A stretch of 64,000 bases of DNA from Sphaerisporangium melleum (lineage in GTDB: Bacteria > Actinomycetota > Actinomycetes > Streptosporangiales > Streptosporangiaceae): contig NZ_BMNT01000012.1 in the NCBI RefSeq assembly GCF_014646695.1, positions 74,968 to 138,967 of the forward strand, in the 5' to 3' direction. Below the pieces are notes generated by a model. That model was not told the DNA's origin, did no database searches, and worked only from the letters and a program-made list of their open reading frames with translations. Positions 56,024 to 64,000 of this stretch are shown here, piece after piece. A program made the translations under genes and the position numbers. How positions within the stretch are numbered: the stretch's first letter is position 1; every line of letters begins with the position of its first letter.

Positions 56024-57085
56024 TCAGTCGATCAACAAGGCGCGGGTCCAGCCGGTCACGTTGGCGCCCTCCAGCGCCAGGACCGCCCCGGCACGGCCTT
56101 CCAGAAACCCGGGCTTGGGGAGCGCGGCGATCCCCGCGGCCAACTTCTGGCGGGTCTGCCGGATAGGCTCGGCGAACCGGTCGGGGGTGGCGCTGTCGGC
56201 GGCGATGGCGGTGGTGACGGTCAGCAGTCCCGCCCAGCCGTGGCAGAGGGACGCATCGGTGACCCGGTCCAGGCGGGCGGGGTCGGTGAGGGCGGTGACG
56301 GCGAGTTCCTCGGCCTTCTGCCTACGGGCGTCGTCACCGAGCGCGCAGGCTGCCAGTTGCAGCGTGCGGGCGATACCAAGGTCGCCATAGCACCAGGAGG
56401 GACGCAGCGGTGGCGCCTGCTGTGGCTCGTCGGCGAGTAGGTCCAGGGTGATCCAGTAGAAGGACCCGAACTCCTCCAGCCAGGCCGTGAACGTCTCAAT
56501 GGCGCCGGTCTGGCCCTCCACCAGGACGCCGCGGCGGGCGGCGAGAGACAGCAGCGCCAATGGCCCGGCGATGCCGTGTGCCACCCCGTTGTTGGCGTGG
56601 CCACCGGCGATGTCCTCATGTGGGGGGCTGTCCGACGCCCACCATCCGGGCAGGACCCGGGCTTCGGCTTCGGCCGGGACCGCCAGCGTCACCAGGTGGG
56701 CTAGCACCTCCTGCAGCAGCGGCTGAGGCGAGCCTGCGCGGGCCAACAGCAACGCCCCAAGCCCGGTGAGACCACGGATGAGATCGGACTCGGCGAGCGT
56801 GGGAGGTCGCGCCGCTTCTCGCCGGCGGCGGGCCGTAGCGAGCCGAGCGGCCACGACCCGGTCGACGGCTGTCTGAACGGAGTGGTCGGCGCGTCCGGCG
56901 CGGCCGAGCACGAACTCCAGCGCGGGGGCGCCGTGGAACAGGGAAGCGTTCGAGCCGGTGCTGACGCCGCCCACGACCGCCTCGGCGAGCAGGGGCCGCG
57001 CTACGGCGAGGTTGCCGCGCTCGATGTGCAGCAGCGCCATCCCTAGCGCGCCCTCGGCCAAGGCCTGCGTCATGGGCGGGGTCAT
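56024..57085 (-). CDS. lanC: LanC-type lanthionine cyclase
   Basis: A 353-residue cyclase. Start ATG 57085 overlaps the lanB stop (ATGA). The zinc ligands are in SWCYGDLG (C232) and LCHGWAG (C281, H282), and GGHANNGVAHGIAGPLALL supplies the conserved glycine-rich helices and His. LanC adds Cys thiols to dehydrated Ser/Thr to close the thioether rings. Its partner proteins, LanB and the precursor, are immediately upstream. All active-site residues expected for the family appear intact. Confidence 0.92.
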   Translation of the reverse strand: MTPPMTQALAEGALGMALLHIERGNLAVARPLLAEAVVGGVSTGSNASLFHGAPALEFVLGRAGRADHSVQTAVDRVVAARLATARRRREAARPPTLAESDLIRGLTGLGALLLARAGSPQPLLQEVLAHLVTLAVPAEAEARVLPGWWASDSPPHEDIAGGHANNGVAHGIAGPLALLSLAARRGVLVEGQTGAIETFTAWLEEFGSFYWITLDLLADEPQQAPPLRPSWCYGDLGIARTLQLAACALGDDARRQKAEELAVTALTDPARLDRVTDASLCHGWAGLLTVTTAIAADSATPDRFAEPIRQTRQKLAAGIAALPKPGFLEGRAGAVLALEGANVTGWTRALLID

Positions 57086-59109
57086 CGGCCCGCTCTGACC
57101 GCGACGACGATGCTGTGGGCGCGCCCGCCGATCCACCCATTCGCGTCCGGCGGCGGCGCGTCGTAGAGCACCGCGACGGAGGAGCCGCACAGGTGCGTGC
57201 GGAGCAGGTCGAGGTCCATCTCCCTGGTGAGGTTCAGTAGCAGGCGTTGATCGTCCATGGCCAGGAGCACACGGTCAGGCACACCCGCCCGGCCGCGCCA
57301 GGCGTGCAGTTGCTCGGCCCACTCGTCCAGGCACGCCGTACGGGCGGGCAGTGTGCGGGCCCGCAGCTGCCAGCGGGCCGCAACCACGATGCTGCGCCGG
57401 TAGTGCAGCGCCGGGGTGAACGGCAACGTCCATGCGGCGCCCCAGTCGAACCAGGTCACCTGCGGAGTCGCGGCACGGCTGATCTCGGCCAGGAACCGGA
57501 CCAGTGGCGGGGTGAAGTTGTTCCACACGAAGTTGATCGCTGTCGGCGTGAGCGGTTCCAGGCGCTCCCCGGTGGCGGCTACCGCGAGGTAGAGGTGGCT
57601 ACCGCGCAGACCGACGACCAGATCGGAGGGGAGGATCACCGTGGTGTCGCCGCCGCGGAACTCTCCGACGCTGACCAGCTTCGGCAGGACCTGCGGCGTG
57701 CGTGTGAGCAGGTCGGCCTCGACGCGTGAGGGATGGAAGGACAACTGAGCCGGTATCGCCACGGGATCGACCGTGGGCAGGGCCGTGTGCCTGTCAGCCG
57801 TGTCCGGGAACAGGTGCTGGAATCGTCCCGTCATCGTTCCGGCCGCTCTGGAGACGGTGTGTACGCGGACACGGAAGTCGCCTCGGTCGAGCGCCGGGAG
57901 CGAACCGGCTTGGACCTCTGCGCACAGCTCGAAGTGCGGGGCAAGGCAGGTGGGCGGTTCGCCGGCGGCCTCCAACTCCTCGATGAGCGTCTCGGACAGG
58001 ATCACCGTCCGGCGGCCTTCAACGGCGGCGGTCCCTGCGAGATCCAAAAGCAACCGGTCGCGCCGGGACATCGGTCGTGGCGGCTCGGACACCGAGCCGA
58101 ACCCGTCAGGTAGGCCCAACCCGTTGTCCGGGTCAACGAGCTGCTCCAGGCCCACCTCGGCGCCCTCACCCCAGCGGGCGGAGAACCGCTCGATGTAGCG
58201 CCGCCATGCCCTGGTTCCGGCCGGGTAGGGCGCGAGCCTGGCCAGCACGGTCGCCGCGGTCTCCATCTCGATCGCGACTGTCTCCGGCAGCCGAACCTCG
58301 GCGTTCAGGCGCACGTCCACGCAGGCCTCCCGCTCGCAGGCTTCCAAGGAGCCCGCAGGAAGGACGGCAGCCGGGTCAACGATCGTGGCAGGGGCACGCA
58401 GCGCCGACCGCAGAACGCGAAGGCGCAGCAGCTCCGCGAGGAACGCGGCCTGGCGGCGTGCATCCACGTGCGGGAACTCTGCGGCGAGTTTGCCCGCCAG
58501 CGCCGCATGCCCGATGGGTGACCGGGCCACCTGGAGGACGTGCGCCAGCGCAGGCGTCAGAGCGAGGGAGAACTCCGACGCGCCCTCGGACGGCACGAAG
58601 ACGCGGCCGCCGCGCACGTAAGCCAGGTTGTTGACGCACACCTCGACAGCCGCCATCGACGCGCCGCTAGCTTCTACGGCACTGATCACCTTGTCCAGCG
58701 CCCGGGGGTCGGCTCGGGCGACGACCTCGTGCTCATCCCCGACAAACACGGCCGATGTCTCGCCGAAGTCGACCAGGCAGACGCCGGCGAACAACCCGAA
58801 CGGCGTGGACCGATACTCGTATCTGATGGCGTACCGGGCGATGGCGAGCGCGGCGCGGCGCGCCCGGCGGCCATTCGCCGATCGGCCGTCCAGGACCGCC
58901 TCCACCTGGCGGGCTAGGTCCGGGCTCGCATTGGAGACCGTACGTCGGAAGGCGTCATCGGCCCAGATCGGATGCAGCCAGGAACGCCACTGGTCGACGG
59001 TCGCGGTAGGCCCGGGCCAATGCGGCAGGGCGGGGGCGGCAAGGTTCACCACCGCGCGCAGCATTCCGGCGCCCGTGCGCCGGTACAGGGTCCGCCGCGA
59101 CCGTGTCAT
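57082..59109 (-). CDS. lanB: LanB-type lantibiotic dehydratase, glutamylation part only
   Basis: A 675-residue dehydratase N-terminal domain. The family start AVVNLAAPALP, the RYAIRYEYRSTPFGLFAGVCLVDFG block and the C-terminal LHYRRSIVVAARWQL and LLALDD-like LLAMDDQRLLLNL strands are present. Full LanB proteins are about 1,000 residues; the missing C-terminal elimination domain is encoded at the N-terminus of the methyltransferase fusion. The enzyme transfers glutamate from glutamyl-tRNA to Ser/Thr of the precursor. Start ATG 59109 is 62 bases after lanA, with a hairpin in between. Confidence 0.9.
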   Translation of the reverse strand: MTRSRRTLYRRTGAGMLRAVVNLAAPALPHWPGPTATVDQWRSWLHPIWADDAFRRTVSNASPDLARQVEAVLDGRSANGRRARRAALAIARYAIRYEYRSTPFGLFAGVCLVDFGETSAVFVGDEHEVVARADPRALDKVISAVEASGASMAAVEVCVNNLAYVRGGRVFVPSEGASEFSLALTPALAHVLQVARSPIGHAALAGKLAAEFPHVDARRQAAFLAELLRLRVLRSALRAPATIVDPAAVLPAGSLEACEREACVDVRLNAEVRLPETVAIEMETAATVLARLAPYPAGTRAWRRYIERFSARWGEGAEVGLEQLVDPDNGLGLPDGFGSVSEPPRPMSRRDRLLLDLAGTAAVEGRRTVILSETLIEELEAAGEPPTCLAPHFELCAEVQAGSLPALDRGDFRVRVHTVSRAAGTMTGRFQHLFPDTADRHTALPTVDPVAIPAQLSFHPSRVEADLLTRTPQVLPKLVSVGEFRGGDTTVILPSDLVVGLRGSHLYLAVAATGERLEPLTPTAINFVWNNFTPPLVRFLAEISRAATPQVTWFDWGAAWTLPFTPALHYRRSIVVAARWQLRARTLPARTACLDEWAEQLHAWRGRAGVPDRVLLAMDDQRLLLNLTREMDLDLLRTHLCGSSVAVLYDAPPPDANGWIGGRAHSIVVAVRAGR

Positions 59110-59140
59110 CGCTCACGCTCCGTTCCCGGGGAAGACGAGG

Positions 59141-59163
59141 GCGCGGGCCGGGCGGGCCCGCGC
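59141..59163 (-). terminator. Attenuator-like hairpin between lanA and lanB
   Basis: GCGCGGGCC (59141-59149) pairs with GGCCCGCGC (59155-59163), loop of 5, directly after the lanA stop. Partial terminators here let precursor transcripts outnumber enzyme transcripts in lanthipeptide operons; that function is inferred. Confidence 0.5.
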
Positions 59164-59171
59164 CGCGCGGA

Positions 59172-59360
59172 CTAGGAAGTCGTGCAGGCGCTCGGGCAGG
59201 AGCTCCCGCAGTTGTCGCCGGTGCTGCACAACAGCACCGTGTCGGCCGCCGGGGTGTTCTCGATGAAGGTGATGTCGAGGTCGAACGGGTCGAAGGTCTC
59301 TTCCGCATCGACCGTGGCGGTCTCCTTTGTGGTGGTCTGCTGGATGGTGGGAGCGCTCAT
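59172..59360 (-). CDS. lanA: FxLD-type lanthipeptide precursor
   Basis: A 62-residue precursor. AAGGAG lies seven bases before ATG 59360. The leader carries FDPFDLDITFIEN, the FxLD recognition motif (residues 26-29). The probable core is CSTGDNCGSSCPSACTTS (residues 45-62): four Cys (45, 51, 55, 59) and eight Ser/Thr. Its only Asp is D49, the one candidate for the PCMT-like enzyme. The cleavage site is probably after the TPAAD or VLL segment, but is not certain. No dedicated protease or exporter is visible in the cluster. Confidence 0.92.
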   Translation of the reverse strand: MSAPTIQQTTTKETATVDAEETFDPFDLDITFIENTPAADTVLLCSTGDNCGSSCPSACTTS

Positions 59361-59365
59361 GTCCT

Positions 59366-59713
59366 CTACTCCTTGTCTTGTTTCGGGTTCCTGACGTGGG
59401 GGTCCACGCCGGCCGGGCGGGCCATCTCAGCCCGCGTCCGCCTGGTCCACGTGACGACGTCCTCGTGGGCCTGCGGGTAGTAGGCGGCGCGGGCCAGCAA
59501 GATGGGGCTGCGGCCCGGGCCGGAGTGCGTGGGCGGCGGCACGCTGCGTCTTCACGTGGAGCGGCCACAAGTCCGCAGGCGTCCGCCCTTCGTGGTGGCA
59601 GTGGCCCGGTAGTAGGCGTTGAGGCGCTGCCCGCCGGGCTCCCCAAGAACCAGCCATCAATGGCCTACGGCCGCCTCGATCATGGCGGCCCATCCTCGGG
59701 CGGTCAGCTTCAC
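59366..59713 (-). pseudogene. Decayed small ORF upstream of lanA
   Basis: From GTG 59713 the frame reads VKLTARGWAAMIEAAVGH, then TGA (59659-59657) where TGG (Trp) would fit, then WLVLGEPGGQRLNAYYRATATTK before running out. Protein-like continuation appears in another frame (DLWPLHVKTQRAAAHALR) and then back again (ILLARAAYYPQAHEDVV then TWTRRTRAEMARPAGVDP). One nonsense and two frame changes would restore one protein of about 115 residues. I do not know the family. The reading is by eye and uncertain. Confidence 0.35.
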
Positions 59714-59926
59714 GTTCAAGCCCTCGGAGCAGCGGTTGGACTGGGTGGCCTGTGCATCGTCTCTGTGCTGTGAGGGACATCACTAGGCGGTGCAAGGGGT
59801 CCTCGCGGACTTCCCCCGAACGTTTGCCGGACTTGTCCAGACTTCCGGGTTGCGGGCAGCTTCCGGCGCTTCCTGGTCGGCCCTACCTTGAGAGCAAGAG
59901 TTGTCGCGTCCGGCAGGAAGGCCAGC
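59714..59926 (+). promoter_or_regulatory. Gap before the TPR regulator
   Basis: Gene-free. It should hold the promoter of the plus-strand regulator; the lanA promoter would lie in or upstream of the decayed ORF. GGAAGG sits nine bases before the regulator ATG. I see no clear operator. Confidence 0.3.
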
Positions 59927-61279
59927 ATGGAACAGACTGTGCTGAGGCAACTCGCTCACGCTAGGGGACTACTGGCCTACCGCCAATTCCTGCGCGCTTA
60001 CCAGGAGGAAGGCGTACGCCTCGGCTTCGGCTCGATGTGGCTCGGGCCACGGCAGTGGAAACGCTGGCTCGCCGGCGACCTCCGAACGGCGCCGTACCCG
60101 AACGCATGCGCAGTCTTGGAGAGCATGTTCCACCGGCCGGTCACGGAGCTGCTCGCACCGGCGACGAGCACAGGAGACGGGCAACCTGTCGCAGTCGGCG
60201 TGATCGCCGCGCCCGTCAAGCCCAGGGAGATCTACGAGATGATGATGGAAGCAGCCGACCAGTCGAGGGAGGCCGCCGAGGAGGCCGAACTCCAGGTCGG
60301 CCCAGCGACGATGGAGCAGCTCCACGACGACGTTGTGGAGCTGGCGCGCACGTACTTGCAGCGTTCACCCATGGAGGTGTTCCCGCTACTGGTGGCCAAG
60401 CGCGCTCAAATCCTGGCCAGGAGGAACGAGACCGCACGGCCCGGCCAACTCCAGGACCTCAACTTCATGGCCGGCGTCGCGAGTGTCCTCCTCGCCGAGG
60501 CGAGCATTGACCTCGGACAGACGAGAGACGCCGTGGACCACGCCCGCGCGGCCTGGTCGTACGCGAACAGCATCGACAACGTGCCGCTAGCGGTGTGGGC
60601 GCGCGGCATGATGGCCACCAGCGCCTACTGGTCCGGCCGTGCACGCGATGCCGTCACCGCCATCACCCGGGCCGAGCAGCACCGGCCGGTAGGGATCGCG
60701 GCCGCCCGGGTCTACTCGATCGCAGCCCGCGCCTACAGTCACCTGGGGGACACCGACCGCACTGTGGCGGCGATCCACGCGGCGATGGAGGCTCGTTCCG
60801 CTGACCGGGGCGGGGAGGAGTTGCAGGAGATCGGCGGCGTGTTCGACTGGGACGCCGTTCGGGAACAGCGGGGCTTCTCCTCGGCTCTGCTGCAGCTGCT
60901 CCTGGTGCGTCGAGGCGAGTTCGATCCGGCCGCCGTGCAAGACTTCACCGGGCGGATTTTGGACCATACGCGGGCGGCGCTCGCGGATGCTCGGGCCCTC
61001 CCGAACGATCAGCGGTCGGCGACGGTTGAGGCCACCATCGGAATCGAGGCGGCGACCGCGTTCGTCATCCTCGGCGACTTGGCCAACGCCCACGACACCC
61101 TGGCCGCCGTCCTGGAGCTGCCCGAGAACATGCGCACCTTCCCCGTCGTGTACCGGCTCAAGTGCCTGCACGAGCAGTTGGGCCATGCGCAGCAGACGCA
61201 GCAGGTACGGGCTCTGAACTCCCAGCTGATGGCGTTCATGGATGCGTCCACCGTGCGGGCGCTGCCCGCCGGCGGCTAG
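59927..61279 (+). CDS. TPR-type regulator divergent from the lanthipeptide operon
   Basis: A 450-residue protein; GGAAGG precedes ATG 59927. The N-terminal 75 residues (VLRQLAHARGLLAYRQFLRAYQEEG then SMWLGPRQWKRWLAGDL) look like the degenerate HTH that introduces many actinobacterial TPR regulators. Residues about 140-440 are TPR-like helices (LGQTRDAVDHARAAWSYANS, GRARDAVTAITRAEQHR, LGDLANAHDTLAAVLELPE). Regulators of this kind commonly control adjacent RiPP clusters. The 3' end overlaps the convergent epimerase by four bases (CTAG serves both stops). Confidence 0.75.
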   Translation: MEQTVLRQLAHARGLLAYRQFLRAYQEEGVRLGFGSMWLGPRQWKRWLAGDLRTAPYPNACAVLESMFHRPVTELLAPATSTGDGQPVAVGVIAAPVKPREIYEMMMEAADQSREAAEEAELQVGPATMEQLHDDVVELARTYLQRSPMEVFPLLVAKRAQILARRNETARPGQLQDLNFMAGVASVLLAEASIDLGQTRDAVDHARAAWSYANSIDNVPLAVWARGMMATSAYWSGRARDAVTAITRAEQHRPVGIAAARVYSIAARAYSHLGDTDRTVAAIHAAMEARSADRGGEELQEIGGVFDWDAVREQRGFSSALLQLLLVRRGEFDPAAVQDFTGRILDHTRAALADARALPNDQRSATVEATIGIEAATAFVILGDLANAHDTLAAVLELPENMRTFPVVYRLKCLHEQLGHAQQTQQVRALNSQLMAFMDASTVRALPAGG

Positions 61280-62286
61280 CCCGCGCGCTGGTTGATCCAG
61301 GCCGCCAGGACGGCCGCCTCCCGCTCCGGGGTGATGCCGAGTTCGGCCGCGCGCTCGTGGTCGAGTTGAGGGCCGGTCTGGAGCCACGCCCACGTGTCCG
61401 CCACCGTCTCGGCGAGAGGACGGCACACCAGACCGGCAGCGCGGGCGCGGGCCGCGTCGATCTGCCACGTCCCCGCGTACGGCCGCCACAGCGGCAGTTC
61501 TGTCCACTCGCGGACGCCCTTGCCGATGAGGAAGTCGTGCGGCACCCATTCCAGTACGACCGGGATGCCGGTCGCCTTTTGGCATGCTTCCAGGAGATCG
61601 CCGAACGTCGCGTGACCAATCGGCGCGGCCAGCGTGCATGCTCCTGCGAGGTGGCGTTCAGCGGCGTCCAGGGCGAACGTGGCGACGTCGCGGACATCGA
61701 TCGGCTGGATCGGCCAATCCGGGGTGCCGGGCGCGAGCACCCGACCGCCCTCGGCGACGCGGCGCAGCCACCATGGGATGCGGCCGACGTACTCGTGGGG
61801 GCCGATGATGACGCCCGGCCGGAGCAGCAGGGAGCGTCCGGCGCCGAAGGCGCGGGTCACCGCCTCCTCGCATCCGGCCTTCTCGCGGCCGTACTGGTCG
61901 GCGCCGGACTCGCCGGGCGGCCCGCTCCACGACCAGCGGCGGACGGGTGAGTCGTCGGTGAGGGGTTCGGTGGGCCACCCGGTGTAGACATTCACCGTGG
62001 AGACGTACATGTAGTGGCCGGCCTGGTCGCGGAGGGCGCTCGCGGACGTCTCCACCATGTCGGGGGTCATGCCGCTGGTGTCGATGACGGCGTCGTACGG
62101 GCCGCGCGTCGCAAGGTCGGCCAGATCGTGCATGGAGGTCCGGTCCCCGCGGATCGCGGAGACTCCGGCGGCGTCCTGGCCGGACTTACCCCGAGTGAAG
62201 GTGAACACCTCGTGGCCGCGTTGGAGAGCCTGCTCAGCCAGGGCGCGGCCGAGGAACCAGGTACCACCAAGGATGAGCAGTCGCAT
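61276..62286 (-). CDS. NAD-dependent epimerase/dehydratase family protein
   Basis: A 336-residue short-chain reductase of the extended type. Start ATG 62286 gives MRLLILGGTWFLGRALAEQAL, the GxxGxxG-like NAD site at residues 7-13 (GGTWFLG), as in isoflavone-reductase-like or WcaG-type proteins. The catalytic block is YVSTVNVYTGW and YGREKAGCEEAV (YxxxK). The C-terminus binds the sugar or other substrate in relatives. It is convergent with the TPR regulator and is not obviously linked to the lanthipeptide genes. Substrate unknown. Confidence 0.88.
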   Translation of the reverse strand: MRLLILGGTWFLGRALAEQALQRGHEVFTFTRGKSGQDAAGVSAIRGDRTSMHDLADLATRGPYDAVIDTSGMTPDMVETSASALRDQAGHYMYVSTVNVYTGWPTEPLTDDSPVRRWSWSGPPGESGADQYGREKAGCEEAVTRAFGAGRSLLLRPGVIIGPHEYVGRIPWWLRRVAEGGRVLAPGTPDWPIQPIDVRDVATFALDAAERHLAGACTLAAPIGHATFGDLLEACQKATGIPVVLEWVPHDFLIGKGVREWTELPLWRPYAGTWQIDAARARAAGLVCRPLAETVADTWAWLQTGPQLDHERAAELGITPEREAAVLAAWINQRAG

Positions 62287-62347
62287 GGCCACGATCCTGA
62301 CGTATCCGCGCGGCGGCGGATAGAGCGGCGCCATCGGCCACGCTCGC

Positions 62348-62570
62348 ATGGGCCACCGCTTCACGGTTCCGGCGCTGCCGGTTGCCGTCCAGCAAGTGGC
62401 CGGATCAGCCTTCAGCGCCGCACTGATCCACGCGCTGAGCCAAGGGACGGCCGCCGAACAAGCCGCAGCGTTCGCCTGCCGGGCGGCAGCTGTGGTGCAG
62501 CCGCACTCCGCACGGCGTGCTGCCGACGCTCGCCGACCTCCAGATGGAGCAGCCAGCTAGCGCTAGCCGA
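62348..62570 (+). pseudogene. Remnant of a PfkB-family kinase C-terminus
   Basis: The frame VPALPVAVQQVAGSAFSAALIHALSQG...EQAAAFACRAAAVV matches the PfkB second signature (vDTTGAGDAFsaaLlhaL), but the catalytic GAGD is now VAGS. After a frame change at about 62505 the usual ending VLPTLADLQ appears in another frame. The loss of the catalytic Asp, the frame change and the missing N-terminal part make it a pseudogene. Confidence 0.5.
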
Positions 62571-63156
62571 CCGGGGCGAGTTCCAGCGCGCTGGTCAGCT
62601 TGGCCATGAACCGATGCATCTGCGGGTCAGAGTCCCCGGCCCATGCCCCAGCGTCGTCCAGGGCGAACCATCGGCATGCCGAGAACTCCGCCGGATCGGG
62701 AACGATCTCCATCTGCTGACTGGCCGAGAAGACGAACCACAGAGTCGCATCAGTGTGGGAGTGTGGAGGCCGAGTCTCGGTCACGGTCAGGAAGAACGCA
62801 TCGCTGCCAAGACGCGCATGAAAGGGCGGCGCGATCTTCAGCTCCTCATTCAGTTCACGGACGACCGTCACCTGCGGATTCTCGTCAGGGTCGACGTGCC
62901 CACCGGGCATGAGCCAAGCCTTCGCCTTCGCGTGATCCACGAGTAGGACGGTTCGGGCCGCCTCGTCCAAGAGCGCGGCATAGACCGCCAGATGCCGGTC
63001 CGGAGTTGCCGGCTTGGCCGTACGGAACAGCGGATGACCAGCATCGATCCAATCCAGCATCCACTGCTGATCGGCGGACTCTCGCTCGTCATACGGCACG
63101 ACGGACTGCACGAGGTCTCGAACGACTAGCCGCGGGTCAAGCTGCCTGCCAGGCAT
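62563..63156 (-). CDS. NUDIX hydrolase, different subfamily
   Basis: A 197-residue NUDIX protein. It reads YAALLDEAARTVLLVDHAKAKAWLMPGGHVDPDENPQVTVVRELNEELKI in pieces: the box ends VVRELNEELKI, with the REUxEE core intact (RELNEE). The following strands, THSHTDATLWFVFSAS-like SHTDATLWFVF and ACRWFALDD, are standard. It is unrelated at the sequence level to the duplicated NUDIX pair. Probable role: hydrolysis of a nucleoside-diphosphate derivative. Confidence 0.85.
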   Translation of the reverse strand: MPGRQLDPRLVVRDLVQSVVPYDERESADQQWMLDWIDAGHPLFRTAKPATPDRHLAVYAALLDEAARTVLLVDHAKAKAWLMPGGHVDPDENPQVTVVRELNEELKIAPPFHARLGSDAFFLTVTETRPPHSHTDATLWFVFSASQQMEIVPDPAEFSACRWFALDDAGAWAGDSDPQMHRFMAKLTSALELAPVG

Positions 63157-63430
63157 GGGACGCCTTCCGCCGATGAACGGTCTGGTGAACCTCCAGCCCC
63201 TCCACGCTCACCAGTGCAGGCACCCTACCGACCACAGAACACCCCACGCCCAGCCATTGGCAGGACTCGTCACCGGCGAGTCCTCCTCCGGCAGGCGCCG
63301 ACCAGCCGCGAGAAGAAGGACCCGAGGCCCGCAGCCCAGGCACGAAGCACCCGGCAGACCCCTGCGCGCCCTCCGTGCCGCTCGGGCGCCGTTGGGCGGC
63401 TCCCTCTCGGTGGCATGGGCCTTTGGGGTT
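63157..63430. other. Gene-free gap
   Basis: Nothing in this stretch reads as a gene or strong hairpin. It separates two minus-strand genes, so it should include the promoter of the NUDIX gene and the end of the gene to the right. Confidence 0.5.
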
Positions 63431-64000
63431 CTACTGGGAGTGGATGTAGACCTCGTCGAAGACCTCGGCGAGCTTGTTCAGGTCCTGGGTGATGCCCTTC
63501 TCCGGGTCGCTGGCGTCGAAGGTGACCGAGAGCCGGCCGAGGCCCTTGCGGGCCTGCAGGGCCTTCCACATGGTGTTGGTCGCCAGGCCCTGGTCGAGCA
63601 GGCGCCAGGTGGCGCCGTCCCACTCCTGGCGGTGGGTCCACAGCATGACCGTCTGCACGCCGGCCTGCAGCGGCAGGTCCACGCGCAGCTTGGCCGCGGC
63701 CTCGGCCTGCGCGGCGGTCAGCTTGTTGGCGCCGCTGTGGGCCAGGCCCACCTCGCGGGCGCCGACGTGGACGCGGGTGTCCCAGCCGCGGGCGCGGACC
63801 CCGATCCACTGGTTGCGCAGCGCCTTGTCCGGAGTGATCTTGTACGTGGCGTACTCGCTGGAGAACAGGCCGCTGGACACATTGACGTGGTCCACATCGC
63901 CGGTCAGCACGTACTTCTCGACATTGGCCCGGGTGATCAGCGGGTACTTGCCGCGCAGCGCGGCCTGGCAGGGCTCGTTGGCGCCGCAGCCCATCTCGGG
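63431..64000 (-). CDS. Unidentified protein, C-terminal part (5' end outside window)
   Basis: The frame is open to the right-hand edge, so the gene starts beyond base 64000; at least 189 residues are visible. They include CGANEPCQ (two Cys), YVLTGDVDHVNVSSGLFSSEYATYKITPD and WIGVRARGWDTRVHVGAREVGLAHSG, with a closing helix LNKLAEVFDEVYIHSQ. The beta-rich pattern could suit an extracellular or phage-like protein. I do not recognise the family. Confidence 0.7.
   Translation of the reverse strand, partial: PEMGCGANEPCQAALRGKYPLITRANVEKYVLTGDVDHVNVSSGLFSSEYATYKITPDKALRNQWIGVRARGWDTRVHVGAREVGLAHSGANKLTAAQAEAAAKLRVDLPLQAGVQTVMLWTHRQEWDGATWRLLDQGLATNTMWKALQARKGLGRLSVTFDASDPEKGITQDLNKLAEVFDEVYIHSQ

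Noticed and set aside
60587..61639. Minus-strand open frame of 350 codons opposite the TPR regulator
   Set aside because: Antisense shadow spanning two real genes.
1..64000. CRISPR array
   Set aside because: No regularly spaced direct repeats of 25-40 bases were seen in any gene-free gap.

Overview
This is high-GC actinobacterial DNA. It has GTG starts, stop/start overlaps such as ATGA, actinobacterial families (DUF4192, the DUF574-type methyltransferase, CYP157/CYP154-like P450 pairs, an FxLD lanthipeptide cluster) and a TraA/TrwC relaxase of actinobacterial type. The genus cannot be fixed from sequence alone; a Streptosporangiales-like or Streptomyces-like host is plausible. Almost all of the window is accessory genome: defence genes, mobile-element genes, small biosynthetic genes and several decayed remnants.

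Bases 1-13.4 kb (plus strand) hold a tightly packed five-gene operon: a DUF1998-type SF2 helicase (5' end outside the window), an SNF2 helicase, a 1,408-residue N6-adenine methyltransferase, McrB and McrC. The first three look like DISARM class 1 components (helicase/DUF1998, DrmD-like, DrmMI-like), with a McrBC nuclease where DISARM has DrmC. Bases 13.6-20.9 kb (minus strand, convergent) hold a pPIWI-RE three-gene cassette (PD-(D/E)xK nuclease, DinG-like helicase with four cysteines placed like an Fe-S cluster, prokaryotic PIWI protein), joined by ATGA and TGATG overlaps. A small ORF with an ATGA overlap may be a fourth gene. Together these form a defence island.

Bases 21-35 kb are a mobile-element segment: two unknown genes, a DUF932 protein, SSB, an SSB-like OB-fold protein, DUF4192, a small acidic protein, a coiled-coil/HTH protein, a full-length MOB-F relaxase-helicase and a HicB-like protein. 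Three of these genes are preceded by the same kind of long hairpin leader. Its stems keep pairing while the bases change and its loop is conserved, which is the strongest unexplained signal in the window. No integrase, coupling protein or type IV secretion gene is visible, so this is a mobilisable element, part of a plasmid, or a remnant.

Bases 35-52.6 kb are mixed accessory DNA: a P-loop kinase, a protein with a GNAT-like C-terminus, a NUDIX hydrolase, a CYP157/CYP154-like P450 pair in which one member lacks ExxR, a HAD-endonuclease/phosphatase fusion, a helicase with helicase-associated repeats, a lipoprotein translationally coupled to an O-methyltransferase, a DUF574 methyltransferase, and an XRE/TPR regulator with a formyl-THF cyclo-ligase-like gene. 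The segment is bracketed by two direct copies of the NUDIX gene; the second copy has a nonsense codon.

Bases 52.8-61.3 kb are an FxLD class I lanthipeptide cluster: precursor, truncated LanB, LanC, a fusion of the LanB elimination domain with a protein-isoaspartate-type methyltransferase, and a TPR-like protein, with a divergent TPR regulator. The last 3 kb carry an epimerase, a PfkB remnant, a NUDIX hydrolase and the 3' end of an unidentified gene.
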